Shown here in pieces: positions 1 through 10,429 of a DNA stretch of 44,509 bases. The number at the start of each line of letters is the position of its first letter. The stretch's first letter is position 1. Made by a program: the position numbers and the translations under genes. Below the pieces are notes generated by a model that saw nothing but the letters and a program-made list of their open reading frames with translations, was not told where the DNA came from and did not search any database. Source of the DNA: Arachnopeziza araneosa (taxonomy: Eukaryota; Ascomycota; Leotiomycetes; Helotiales; Arachnopezizaceae); assembly GCA_003988855.1 (NCBI GenBank), contig QYAI01000185.1, forward strand, positions 1 through 44,509. Direction: 5' to 3'.

Positions 1-485
1 GGTCGCAATTTTGAGGGTGGACGTTTTGCTTGCGGGTGGACCTTTGCTTTCTCCGACCACCAGGGCCTGCCCGTGCGTGGAAGAGCACCGACTATTAAGC
101 TCACGTGAAAGTATTTTTCTAAGTCACGTGATGACCTGCAGCTAGTTATTCTAAAAGGAAAGCAAGCTTTCCAATAATCTACCTAGTATATGATAAAGAC
201 TTCTGTATGGTCTAGTTCAGTAGGTAATTACGGCTTACGAGCTCACTCCTCAATCGAATGTGTATCTGAATTACAATAGCCACCTATGCATAATACTTAT
301 TTATCCATCATCTTCCGGGTAGGATTCATTCACCGCACCTCGACGCGATTCACACAATACGCAAATCAAGTTTTAGTTTACGGGTCATTACGGGAAATCT
401 CCATTTCATTTCAATGATGCACAACTATCCATGCGTGTAATCTGAATATCTACAACTGAAATTCCCGATTAGAAGCTCAAGCCCT
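1..485. other. Intergenic left edge
   Basis: No coding unit is visible. The stretch lies downstream of the dioxygenase gene that ends at 486 and may be the promoter of a gene to the left. It holds two copies of the E-box CACGTG at 102-107 and 125-130, 23 bp apart, the second within TCACGTGAT. In yeasts CACGTG is bound by Cbf1; binding here is only inference. Confidence 0.5.
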
Positions 486-1702
486 CTAGCTCAGAGGCGC
501 ACCCAGCGCCTCCCTCCGGCTCGTGCTGTCCGGGTCAAAGAAGGGTTTCTCGCCGATGCCGACGGCGCGGACGCCGTAGCGCTCGCCCTGGTCCTCGATG
601 TCGTAGGTGGCCGTGTGGAAGGTGGACCGGTTGTCCCAGATGGCGATGTCGTTGGGGTTTTGCCAGCGGAAACGGACCTTGGGATGGTGTCAGCCGGGCT
701 CAAGTCGTAATGCGAGGAGGGAAAAAATAAGAGAGAGAATAATGACCTGTAAATCATGATTATCGATCAAGAGCCGCTCGAACCACTGCAGGAGAGCTTT
801 ACTCTCCTCCTCGGCCACATCGTTGATGTAACCCAGGTGGCCTCCGATGGGGAAGATGCTCTTCCAGCCGCTGACGGGGTTCGTCCTCACAACGGGATGG
901 ATCGCCTTCAGTGCATCGCCGACATTCTCAGGACTCCCCCGAACATCCTTGTAGATCTCATAACCGCCTCTCTCCGCAGCCTTCAGGAAGCCCGGCTGCT
1001 CAAACGTCGCCGTCAAGCCCTCGAGGAACTTCTGATACGGCGCCGAGATGCGGTCATAGATCTCGTACCCGCTAGCCCAGAGCGTGTCGCCTCCGGTTCG
1101 GGGGAGCTTCTCGAGCCGGAGCGAGGAGTAGTCGGCCGGAACCGGCTCGAAGGAGATGTCGGCATGCCACTGGGCGGCCTTTTGGCGCTTGTTCGAGAAG
1201 ATCTTGCGGTCGTAGATGCGCTTGTTGAGCTCGCTGTCGATGGTGCTGATCTCGTTGTCCGTGACGCGGTAGCCTTCCCGACCTGGGTTGAGGATCGGGT
1301 GGATGTGGAGCGTGGAGGAGGCGGGCTTGCCGCTTAGTTGGCCGAGGCGTTGGACGAGGGTCTTTTGAAGGTCGGCGGTCAGGTTGTCTTGAGCACGGAA
1401 GAAGACGACGCCGCGTTGGGAGACTAGAGAAGGTTAGTTGGTGAAAGATGAGGGAGGAGGGACGTACTAGTCAAGGCAAGTTCCTTCAATAGTTCATCTG
1501 AGTTTGAAGCTTCGAGCCAGGAGACGAGGTTTGCGTGGGGATATTCCCGGCCGATGATGGGAGTGACTTCGAAGTGATCGTACTGATCTAAGATCCCGGA
1601 GCTCGAGTACCAGGGCTTGGTTGAAGTTGAGGTTCCAGCTGCCTTTCCAGGGTGGATTGGGATGGCGGTTTGGGCTTCGACTTCTGTAGCTGCAGGGGCC
1701 AT
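486..1702 (-). CDS. TauD/TfdA-family Fe(II)/2-oxoglutarate dioxygenase (sulfonate or alkylsulfate type)
   Basis: The family oxidises taurine, other sulfonates or alkyl sulfates with O2 and 2-oxoglutarate, releasing sulfite or sulfate. Three exons, 1702-1468, 1423-747 and 677-486, give 367 residues. Introns are 1424-1467 (GTACGT..TAG, with CTAAC) and 678-746, whose donor GTCATT is weak, although the join restores the family motif HDLQVRFRW. The Fe ligands appear as His165-x-Asp167 in QWHADISFEP and His325 in RSTFHTA, with Arg337/Arg341 in ERYGVR as candidate oxoglutarate anchors. The start MAPAATEVE was chosen because it is the first ATG in frame; an out-of-frame ATG upstream at 1803 may be a uORF. 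Length fits fungal TauD proteins. No signal peptide, so probably cytosolic. It lies near a sulfatase and an MFS transporter, which suggests sulfur scavenging. The exact substrate cannot be told. Confidence 0.9.
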
Positions 1703-2863
1703 GGTTCTTCTTTTGCTTGTCTCGACTGTCTACTTGAGGTATGACTTAATTGAGGATGGATGATGAGCTGAACCGTTCTGAGGGAGAGGGAACTGGAAAT
1801 CATGGTGGCTTGGGAGGGTCAAGATGGGACTATATACGCAACTCAACCTCGCCATGAGAGTGGGGAGTCACGAAACTCATTGATGCCATCTCGCCCTGAT
1901 ATCTAAAAGACGGGTAGATCGGCAGGAGCGAGATGCCAAGCTGGCAGCTAGATGGATGGCAGCAGAAGGGGCTTGGTGACGAGAACGGCCCCCAATAATT
2001 CCTCAGTATTCGCTCCCTCTCACTGGCGAATTCATCAAGATGCCCCGTTTGCGAGTGTTTACAATCAGCTGACGGCCAGCGGGGGAGTCTACTCTCCCCG
2101 CCTGCAACTTGGGGCTGGGTCGTTGCGCCATCTCACCTGCATATTCGTCATTGGAGACACGTGCTTTCGAGTCTGGATTTGTAAACAAAGCACGAATGGG
2201 AAGAGAGGCATTTGACCATGATGGCTGCGGATGGATCGATCCAGCTCCGTGGTTTTGGTTGCAGGGTTGGATTGGGTTACCCGTCGTGGTTGAACGAGGT
2301 CTGGATCCCGATGCAGCTATCTGATTTGGTACGTCCCAAAACGGACAACGCACAGTACCGAAAGAACAAAGTTGCAGAAACCTGATTGCTTGAAACATGC
2401 AGAAGTGAGTGGATGATCACTGGACCAAGTGCTGGTGTAGTTTAGTCATTGACTAATAAATGACTTTAGAACCAGCAAGAGAATCAGCAAGAGAATCATC
2501 AAAAGACATTTTTTAAAGAAGTAAACAAATCCCCCCCCCCCCAAAAAAACTCAAATATATCTCGACAAAAACGTGAGAACTGAAAGAGTTCCTCGTGATA
2601 AGACACTCGATCCCTCTGGAAACCACTTTCGTCTGAGGATATTCAAAACTAGAAAAGGAATAGAAAAGCCAAATCTCAGTACTGTGTCGCGTTCAACTCT
2701 TTCTCATCTCTCTTCCTATGCATCATTCTGTGTCGGTAAATTCGATCCAGTTAGTATAAACCATGTCCCTCACCAAGCCGTTGCTATTCTTCAATGCACT
2801 CAAACATCTTACCTCCATATCCACTAAACCAGCACATCACACCCACTAACCAGCAACATCATA
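1703..2863. other. Intergenic region between dioxygenase and sulfatase
   Basis: About 1.16 kb with no convincing gene. Short open frames on both strands (roughly 1950-2400) have no recognisable domain, biased composition and no splice support. A homopolymer of 12 C followed by 7 A lies at 2531-2549 and is a likely length-variable or sequencing-sensitive site. The left part contains the promoter of the dioxygenase, the right part the 3' flank of the sulfatase. Confidence 0.5.
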
Positions 2864-4785
2864 CTACAACTCCTCACTTCCCTCCCACCAAGTCGCAAAC
2901 ACGGCCGCCTGCTGCGGCCCCTCGCTCTCCCTGACATAACCCAACTCGCACCTGGTAAACGCGACCCTGCTCGCCACGCTGGCGTAGAAGGCATCGAAGC
3001 GCGCATCCAGGGCATCGGCGAGGCTGCGGACGTTGCCGGCGGGGTGGATGACGGACCACGGCTCGACGCACGTGATGCCTGTGCAGGATTTGGTCACCAT
3101 GAGGAGGGCGTCGAGGCGGGGGAGCAGACGGCTGAGGGCGGGGAGCGTGCTGGGGGAAGGGTACAAGGCCAGAGAAGATGAGAGCGTGAGCGGGTAGAGG
3201 TTGTGGATCTGGCCGGGGTCGGTCTGAGGGCTGGTTTTAGCAGGAAAGATGAAAATGGATAAGAGGATAGGGAAAGTACGTACGTTGAGATCGTAGAGTT
3301 CGTGCTCATTGGTGCACCAGACTGAGTAGTAGAGGTTGTATTCTTTGCTGTGGATTCGAATAGCTTTGTAGGTATTATTCGCTCCATATGCGACTGTGTT
3401 CATAAGTAAGTGTCCTGAGATGACGGAAGCAGAGAATGAATAGCATACCAACTCTACCATCATCCAGATTAAAACCATGATACTTCCCCTCTCCAATCGA
3501 CCTACCCCAGTACTCTACATTAACATGCTCACTTCTAGTCTCTTGGGCATCAATGAGTTCCTCCTCGCTAAGCGGGATGGATCTCCCATCCAACCCCTCC
3601 CAACCCCATTTCCCCTCCGCGATCCGCAAGATCGTCGGCGCCAAGTCCGTATGTGCCGTGATGACTTCGGCTTCTGCAACAGGAACCCCAGGTCCTCTCA
3701 CTACGAGTGGGATGTTGATATCCTCTTCAAAACCACACGTTTTTCCGGGAGGAAGTCGGTGCTGAGAGATGTGATAGCCATTGTCTGCTGTGAAGATGAT
3801 ATACGTGTCGTCTAAGATTCCGTACTTTTCTAGGCGAGTGACGAGTCCTTCGACGAGCTCGTCAACGGATTGAAGGGTCCGGAGACGGTCGCGGTAGAAA
3901 TCGTCGTTGTATTCTATCTGAGTAGAATTGAGTTTGGCGAGTTTCGAGATCCAACCTGCTCCGCCAGGCTATGGTGTCTGTTATGACTTCTGTTCGTAAA
4001 CACGTGAGAGGAGAAAGACTCACCGTATCCGGGTTGAAATTCGCCGTTCTTGGCACTTTGGCATCAGGAAATAGGTGTTTATGTCTCTCGGCTGGGATCG
4101 GAGCGGAGAAACTAATCGCATCCAGATCGGAATGGATGAAATTAGGGTCGACATTCGAGTGAGGTCCGATAGGCGCTGCTACCAAGAAGAACGGTTTCCC
4201 ACTCGCCACACCGTCGTCAAGAAACCCATATGCCTTCTCAGCCAGAACATCGGTACTGTACTCCCCAGGGTGCGAAACCGGAGCCTCCTCATTCCTCTGA
4301 AAAGTGGCATTCAGATACTGATACGTGTGCGGATCAAGAAGGAAATCCGAACCGGTCCAGCCAGCCGGGTGTGGCGAATTCCAATTCTCGATCGAGTGCG
4401 CGTTGAAGAGTTTCCCGGTGTAGTAGGTGCTGTATCCAGCATCCTGGAGCCAGACGGGGAGCCAATTCTCGTTCCAACCTTGGGAGATGAATTTGGGATA
4501 GCCGCCGTAGGGAGGGAAGACGTCGGTGACGTTGGTGTTGTGCGCGTTGCGACCAGTCCAGAGCGTGACGCGGGAAGGGCAACAGACGGCGGTGGAGCAG
4601 TAGTGACGTTTAAAGAACGTGCCTTGGTCGATGAGATACTTCTTCAGCAATGGCATGTAGTCTACCGAGTTCAGATGAAGGTCTTGGTCATCGGTGATGA
4701 CAAAGACAATATTTGGCCTACTCGGGGATTTGAGGCCATTGATGCTCGTGGCTGCTGCCAACAAAAGGGATAGAGACCACTTCAT
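2864..4785 (-). CDS. Secreted arylsulfatase-type sulfatase
   Basis: Sulfatases hydrolyse sulfate esters with a formylglycine made from Cys in CxPxR. Here the motif is CCPSR with the modified Cys at about residue 68, followed by VTLWTGRNAHNT. The metal-binding start PNIVFVITDDQD (residues 24-35) and the later FTADNGYHISQHRLPPGKT block with DIPLVVRGPG-like sequence are also present. Exons are 4785-4024, 3968-3449, 3393-3284 and 3223-2864; introns are 3969-4023, 3394-3448 and 3224-3283, all GT..AG with canonical donors (GTGAGT, GTATGC, GTACGT). The product is 583 residues, the usual size for fungal arylsulfatases. The N terminus MKWSLSLLLAAATSINGL reads as a signal peptide, so secretion or cell-surface location is likely. 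It is divergent from the MFS gene across a 545-bp gap. A near-match to the Cys3/MetR site ATGRYRYCAT (one mismatch) sits at 4811-4820. Substrate unknown. Confidence 0.93.
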
Positions 4786-5330
4786 TGTATTTGAACTGTG
4801 TGCGTCAGTAATGATTCCATCAGAAGATTTTCAAATATACCTCTATCTTGGACGTCTGTAGGAAGAGCGGCAAAGTCAGAATAGAGCCAAGGGTAAAGAG
4901 GTGAAGAGAGGTAGTCCAAGTACAGAGGTGCAATGGACGTCGGTCCCGCCCATCACGAGTACCCGAAGCGGCTTCATCAACGAATTGGGCTGTAGCGTCT
5001 CTTCTCTCATTCCATTGCTTGGAATGTACGATAGTGGGGGGTCCGTGGACGATGGATTGCGTGCTCTAGAGGCTGAGAAGCGCAATGGGAACGTCAAAAT
5101 GGAGACCAAAACACCCCGACCCAGACCGGGGATTTTGATGGTTCTAAAGACGCAATAAAAGTATTCTTTTGACGCTACGCTCGTAGGCCTCGGAAGTGAC
5201 GCCAGAAAAGACCAGAGAAGAAAAAGAAATTTCAAGTGGAATGAGATATCCTCACCACCTTTGTAACTGAGATACAGAGAAGCCTCAACTCAATTTGTAG
5301 AGTGCGTCGTCAGGCAGTGGCTGCTGCACA
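4786..5330. promoter_or_regulatory. Divergent promoter between sulfatase and MFS transporter
   Basis: The 545-bp gap separates two genes read away from each other and must hold both promoters. ATGATTCCAT at 4811-4820 differs at one position from the bZIP sulfur-regulator consensus ATGRYRYCAT known from Neurospora CYS3. This is a weak match, expected by chance every few kilobases. Open frames inside the gap have no domain and are treated as chance. Confidence 0.4.
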
Positions 5331-7116
5331 ATGTCACTCGACACTCAGAGGAGAGAAGACGCTGAAGTCATGCTCCCAACCGATGCATCGACGGCGGCTC
5401 TCACAAGTGAAGAGACCTCCTCCCTCCTCACCCCGGACAGCAAAGACGGCAACGTCTCATACCACACCATAGAGCATGAGAACACCACGCCCAGCAACGA
5501 GCAAGATGACGAGACGCCATCGCCGCCGACCAGCATCCTCGCCACGCTCTCACTCCTGCTCATCGGCGTGCTCATCTCCAACGCCGACGGGACCCTCCTG
5601 ATGGCCACCTACACATCCATCACGTCCGACTTCCACGCCTCCGCCTACGCCGCCTGGCTCACGACGGCGTACACACTGGCGACGTGCGCGGTGCAGCCGC
5701 TCGCGGGGAAGCTGTCCGACATCTACGGGCGCAAAGCCGTGCTGCTCACGGCCTACCTGCTGTTCGCCGCCGGCTGCGTTGTCTGCGGGGTGGCGCCCAG
5801 CATCCGCGTCGTGATCCTGGGCCGGGTTGTCAGCGGGCTGGGCGCCGCCGGCATGACGGTGCTGGTGTCGGTGCTGATTGCGGATCGGGTGCCGCTCCTC
5901 GAGCAGGCGCGGTGGCGGAGCTACGTCAATGTCTTCTCGACGCTGGGGCGGAGCGCCGGGGGGCCGCTGGGGGGCTGGCTGGCGGATACCGTGGGGTGGA
6001 GGTGGGCTTTTGCTGGGCAGGGTCCGCTGATGGTGGTGGCTATGGGGCTGGTGTGGTGGCGGCTCCCGAGTGATTATGCTTCGAGAGGGAGGGGGAAAGG
6101 TGAGCCGTCGAGACTCAGGAGGGTGGATTTTGTGGGAGCCGCAGTTCTAGCCGGAGCCATCATCGCCCTCCTCTGGGCTCTGGATACCGCGGGCCAGACG
6201 GTGGGAGAGGTACAACCGCTCGTGATCGGGCTCCTGGTACTCTTCCTCACCCTGGGAACGCTCTTCGTCATCTACGAGAACCGATGGGCGCTGGAGCCGG
6301 TGTTCCCTCCCAGGTTGCTGATCCAGCGAGAAGTAGCCACGACGTATGCAATCATCGCTCTCCAAACCGCTGCACAGCTGGGCATGATGTACTCGGTGCC
6401 GCTCTATTTCCTCAGCACGCAAGCAGCATCCACGACGGAAGCTGGCGCGCACCTGTTCCCCGCCGTGCTCGGAAACACCGCTGGCGCCCTGCTGGCCGGC
6501 GCCATCATCCACCGCACCGGCCGCTACAAGACCCTCACGCTGCTCGGCTCCGTGTCCGCGTCCCTCGCGTACCTCCTGCTCATCCTCCGCTGGCACGGGC
6601 ACACGGGCTGGCTCGCGAGCCTGTACATCGTCCCCGGCGGCTTCGGGAGCGGCATCACCTTCACCACTGTCTTTGTCATGCTGACCGCCAGCGTGCGGAA
6701 ACCGGACATCGCCGTGGCGACGGGAGGGCTGTTTCTCGCGGGCAGCATGGCCATGGTTACAGGAATCGCGGCTTCGAGTGCCGTCCAGCTGGGCTGTTTG
6801 AGGACGCTGCTTGTGCGGGCGTTGGGAGATTCTAACCCGGTATGTGACTCAAGGATAAGCTGGCGAGAGTTGATACTCATGTGAAACAGGTGGTTCAAAA
6901 AGTCATTGAAGACGTAAGCGCTATTCATGGTCTCGAGGAAGGAGTGAGGAAAGTAGTGGTGGAGTGCTATGTCAAAAGTCTGGAATATTGCCACAGTAAG
7001 TAAATTGATCTGACTGGAGGGAAAAGAGACTGACGATTCCTGTAGTGGTTTCACTCGGTTGCGCATTGCTGGCACTTGCTATCGCGTTCACAATCAAGGA
7101 GCGAAGATTAAAGTAA
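5331..7116 (+). CDS. MFS transporter, DHA2/vacuolar amino-acid (VBA/Fnx1)-like, 14 TM
   Basis: A drug:H+ antiporter-type major facilitator. Exons 5331-6839, 6890-6995 and 7046-7116 (introns 6840-6889 GTATGT..CAG and 6996-7045 GTAAGT..TAG) give 561 residues. About 60 polar residues precede TM1. The sequence SNADGTLLMATYTSITSDF follows TM1, and the loop 2-3 motif A reads LAGKLSDIYGRKAVLL. GRVVSGLGAAGM and GPLGGWLADTVGWRW match motif-B/C-like segments. The two short 3' exons complete the last membrane helix (VSLGCALLALAIAFTIKERR). Size and motifs suit the 14-TM DHA2 branch that includes S. pombe Fnx1/Vba proteins. The substrate cannot be assigned: an amino acid, a drug or a sulfur compound are all possible given the neighbours. 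The central part of exon 1 is GC-rich compared with its flanks. Confidence 0.92.
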
Positions 7117-7271
7117 AAAAAGTAGAAATTCCTTCACATAGAGATGACACATTGTTTAGGGTAAAAAAGAGAGATAGAATTGTATTTATGGGCTCGATAG
7201 ACACATGCCAATTGAGGATTAACAATATTTATCTGCTCTACGCCATAAGCCAAATACACTACAGATCCAAT

Positions 7272-9475
7272 CTAGTTAGCAAACGAGATGCTTGCGGTGC
7301 CAACTTGGCGGCCATCAACCCAGTTAGAAAACTCCAGAATGCCTTTTACAGCGCCGAATTCGATCTTGATCTCAAAGTTGATCTTATAGTACCTGATACC
7401 GTGCAAATAGGCGGTTTCGACTCGGTTCAGGTCCATGGAAGAAAAGTCAAACGTAATCTCTCCGACTTTCACAACACCTGTACGAGGATCTTAGTTTAAA
7501 TGCCACGAGTGAAGAAGATTCACAACTTACGCTCATGGTCAACTGAGAGAGGTGCAATATTGAGGTTGCAGCTGTAGAAAAAAATGGTGTAAAATTTGCG
7601 GCCACCTTCTTTGTACTTGAAATATAACCGATGAGATCGGACGGTTTTGATGGTAACATCCTCACCCTATTATATTACGCTCAGTTCATGATTCCATTTG
7701 GGTATTGAGCAATTGAACCTACCTTTGCAATCTTCCAATCCATTTCGTAAATAAGTCTCTTATCATAGCCTTGGACAAACGGGTCCAGAGAGGCTTTGCT
7801 CGCATCATCAACGCCTGCAACGAACAGCCTGCCGATTTCGTAACCATAGTGGCGGCGTTGCTTCCGGGCCGATGGTGCTAGACCTGTTAATCCTCGAAGG
7901 GCGGCGCCCTTTGTAATGGCAGCTTGACTAGAGAATGTTAGACTTGTGTTGGGAGGGGGGAAGTCACACCCACGGGAATGATGGGCGGATGAGAGTAATA
8001 TTCCCGTTATTACTACACCAAGATTGGAGTTTATCGAATAAGTATGGTGACTCACTAAATCCGCCGACAAGAATTATTCGCTTTCAGTGTTAGCAATTGT
8101 TAATCTCTTGCCAGAATCGATGCTCACCTCAATGGTCCAACCCAGCTTCTTTGCTTCTTGAACTTGGGCGTTCACCAGGCCAATGACTTGGTCAATAACA
8201 GGATCGAATAAATAAACCATATCGTTCCTTTGTGCTTTAGTACAGTTTCTAAATGGTGAGGTTGCCATCAGGGCATGACATACCTAGAGAGCTTCACCCC
8301 GCCCTCCGCTTCGTCGTAATGTGCAAGATTTGTGGATTGCAATTTCAACGACCCAATACTCTTCTCGTCATCGAAGTCCTCTGGAAAACCTCTCTTTACG
8401 CGCTCAAAAGATTGCATAAATATACTTCCTGGTCCTGTCTTCGCGGCATCCAAGGCTGTAAATGAACTTCCAAATCGGTCGGTCATGAGCTTGTGCAGAT
8501 TTCGATCAATGTAAGTTGCACCACACTTGCCACCTAGCATCCGCAATCAGCATGATAATTTCAATCATTTAGAATTACTCGCCTTCTCCAACAATGAGTT
8601 CTTCAAACTCCAACAAAGGATTAATGGCCGTGATAGAGTAAGTCGTCAAATCCACAGTCCCACCACCGCAATCGCAAACCATAACATTCTCACCAACCTT
8701 CTCAGTTAGCATAAATAACTCAAGTAGCCATTGCGTAAAGATACCTTGACTGCATCCTGAGCCCCTGGAGCTGTGAGCTGCCTGAGAGTCCAGATCGCAG
8801 CAGCTTCTGGTTCAGGAATAACATTGATCATATCCATAGCCCGGGTAACGAAGCCAGCTTCAATAGCTGCCTCGCGTGTTGCATCTTGTGCCTCGTCCAG
8901 CCAGGTAGCTGGAACCGTGATCCAGCACTCGATGGGAGTAAGCTTCATAAAATTGGCTCCCTTCTCCTTGTCAAGTCGATCAAAGACGAACTTGCGCACC
9001 TCGCGAAGAAAATCTGTACAAACACCCTGGGCTGATCTAACTCCTGGAAGGCTCATCATGCTTTTTCCGACAAATTTAGCAAGAGTAGGATCATCAAACT
9101 TTCCTTGAGGGGCGTTTTCGTCTAGCAACAGCTTAGTCCAAGAGTGAGAAACCATGCCAGGTTCGACAATAAAACCCCACTTGTTGCCAGAGAAGTTGTT
9201 TTCGGTCCCATATGCAATCACTGTAGGCGTTTTCCACTCCAAGTCCCTGTCTCTGCCATCTCCTGGCCAAGTGTTTACAGTATTGATAGTATTCCAGTCA
9301 GCCTCGTTAGAAAATACGTAGCTAACACCTATTCAAGTTAGATGAAGCTTGGAAGTGATGAAAATTTCTTACCAGTGTATGTGGTGCCATAATCGACAGA
9401 GAGAATACACTTGATTCTTTTTGAGGCTACTGTTGGTAGATGGTCTGGCTCCGTCTGATGGAGAATGGAGGACAT
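7272..9475 (-). CDS. Hsp70-like (actin-fold ATPase) protein
   Basis: A diverged fungal Hsp70-family protein, not a canonical chaperone. Nine exons: 9475-9373, 9328-8745, 8697-8583, 8533-8284, 8248-8128, 8080-7974, 7927-7723, 7666-7531 and 7477-7272 give 608 residues in one frame. Phosphate-1 loop ILSVDYGTTYTGVSYV (about 25-40), phosphate-2 VCDCGGGTVDLTTYS (236-250) and adenosine motif RIILVGGFSESPYL (392-405) are clear, so ATP binding is likely. The C-terminal ~190 residues do not resemble the Hsp70 substrate-binding domain or its lid, and there is no EEVD tail. Intron 8534-8582 begins GC (GCGAGT) and restores EGGKCGATYIDR; intron 8249-8283 is only 35 nt. The last junctions allow small shifts, e.g. 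8698-8744 could end three bases earlier. Start ATG at 9475 chosen as the first ATG in frame. Such proteins are expanded in ascomycetes and their role is unknown. Confidence 0.9.
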
Positions 9476-9931
9476 TGATGCTTCTGCTTCTTGAAGATAC
9501 CTAGAAGAGAAATGCGAGAGAGAATAACTCACGTTGTTGTTTTATAAATTAATATTCTTTGTCAACTTTCACTGCACGCATACCTCGTTTCATGCCATAG
9601 TCTTCCATAGCCGAGATTGTATTGCTCTTCTGATATGTTTCAACATTCGCATATTGAGAAATCGGCCGGGCAGATGTCAAAGACTTTCCCTTTTAAATGT
9701 CTGCAATCATTCGTTGGGTTTCACCGTGCTTTGAAGAGTGACTAGGTGGGGCATGTTCGGATTTTCAGAGAATCGTGGCTTGAAATCTGAATCATGCCTA
9801 AGGTCTTACAAGACTACACAGTATTCAGAAAGAAACTTACTTGATGTTTTAAAATCTCTCATACTATATGATCCAGGCTACATTATCCAAAATATTGCGA
9901 GGTAAAGCTAGAAGGTTCTCATAAAAGGATT
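9476..9931. promoter_or_regulatory. Divergent AT-rich promoter region
   Basis: About 455 bp between the Hsp70-like gene (-) and the next coding sequence (+). No domain-bearing frame is seen. The bases just upstream of the chosen Hsp70 start contain GTGAGT and TCTTCTAG 32 nt apart, too short for a believable intron, so the 5' UTR is taken as unspliced. AT-rich and otherwise featureless. Confidence 0.4.
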
Positions 9932-10359
9932 ATGCATTGCTTCGGAAGCTGTTTGAAGATATCTGTGTCAAAATATCTTGTATCCAAGAAGCAGTCTTTT
10001 GAGCATTGGAAGACATTATCCTTGAGAATTAGATGGTAAGTTCTTGATTTTGAAAAATAGCTTTCAGAAATTAACTTAGCTTCTCGAGATGTAAAATCGA
10101 GAGTTCAAGATATAACTTCATAGAATTCAAAACCGGTTACTCTGAAGCCTCAGCCAAATATTTTGGAGTTTCAATAGAAACAGTCCATAATCTTAGAAAG
10201 TCAGTGAATCAATTTTGGTCGCAGGCATGTAAGCCTAATACCACCGATGATGGTAAAATTGTATACAAAAGAGATCTGACCACAAAACGTGGCAGTTGCA
10301 GAATTCGAAGAACCAACGATCTTTATAGAAGTCACCAGAAAAGAACGTCTGCCTGTTAA
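9932..10359 (+). CDS. Putative helix-turn-helix-containing exon(s), model uncertain
   Basis: A frame open from 9872, with its first ATG at 9932, runs to a GTAAGT donor at 10036. It resumes after TTAACTTAG at 10080 and reads FKTGYSEASAKYFGVSIETV and then HNLRKSVNQFW, which has the look of a homeodomain-like or psq/transposase N-terminal helix-turn-helix. Read without further splicing it stops at 10357-10359 (127 residues, basic tail). A second reading splices 10229-10295 (GTAAGC..GGCAG) and 10361-10418 (GTAAAC..AACAG) and runs on into the next gene. Codon choice looks coding-like in both readings. This could be a small gene, the 5' end of the next gene or a relic. No family is recognised with certainty. 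Confidence 0.33.
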
Positions 10360-10429
10360 AGTAAACATCTACCGCATTTCCCCACGATTATTGATTTGTC
10401 GCTGATTTAATGAAACAGCCAAAAATGGA

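Noticed and set aside
756..1337. 193-residue plus-strand frame
   Set aside because: Antisense to the TauD exon; the minus strand carries the Fe-binding motifs and splice sites.
1952..2398. Overlapping short frames on both strands
   Set aside because: No domain, no splice sites, frames overlap each other; treated as chance in intergenic DNA.
4075..4773. 232-residue plus-strand frame
   Set aside because: Fully antisense to exon 1 of the sulfatase, which has clear catalytic motifs; the frame has no domain.
9476..9532. Upstream N-terminal extension of the Hsp70-like protein
   Set aside because: Would need a GTG start; the first ATG in frame is at 9475, and the 32-nt GTGAGT..TCTAG stretch is too short for an intron.
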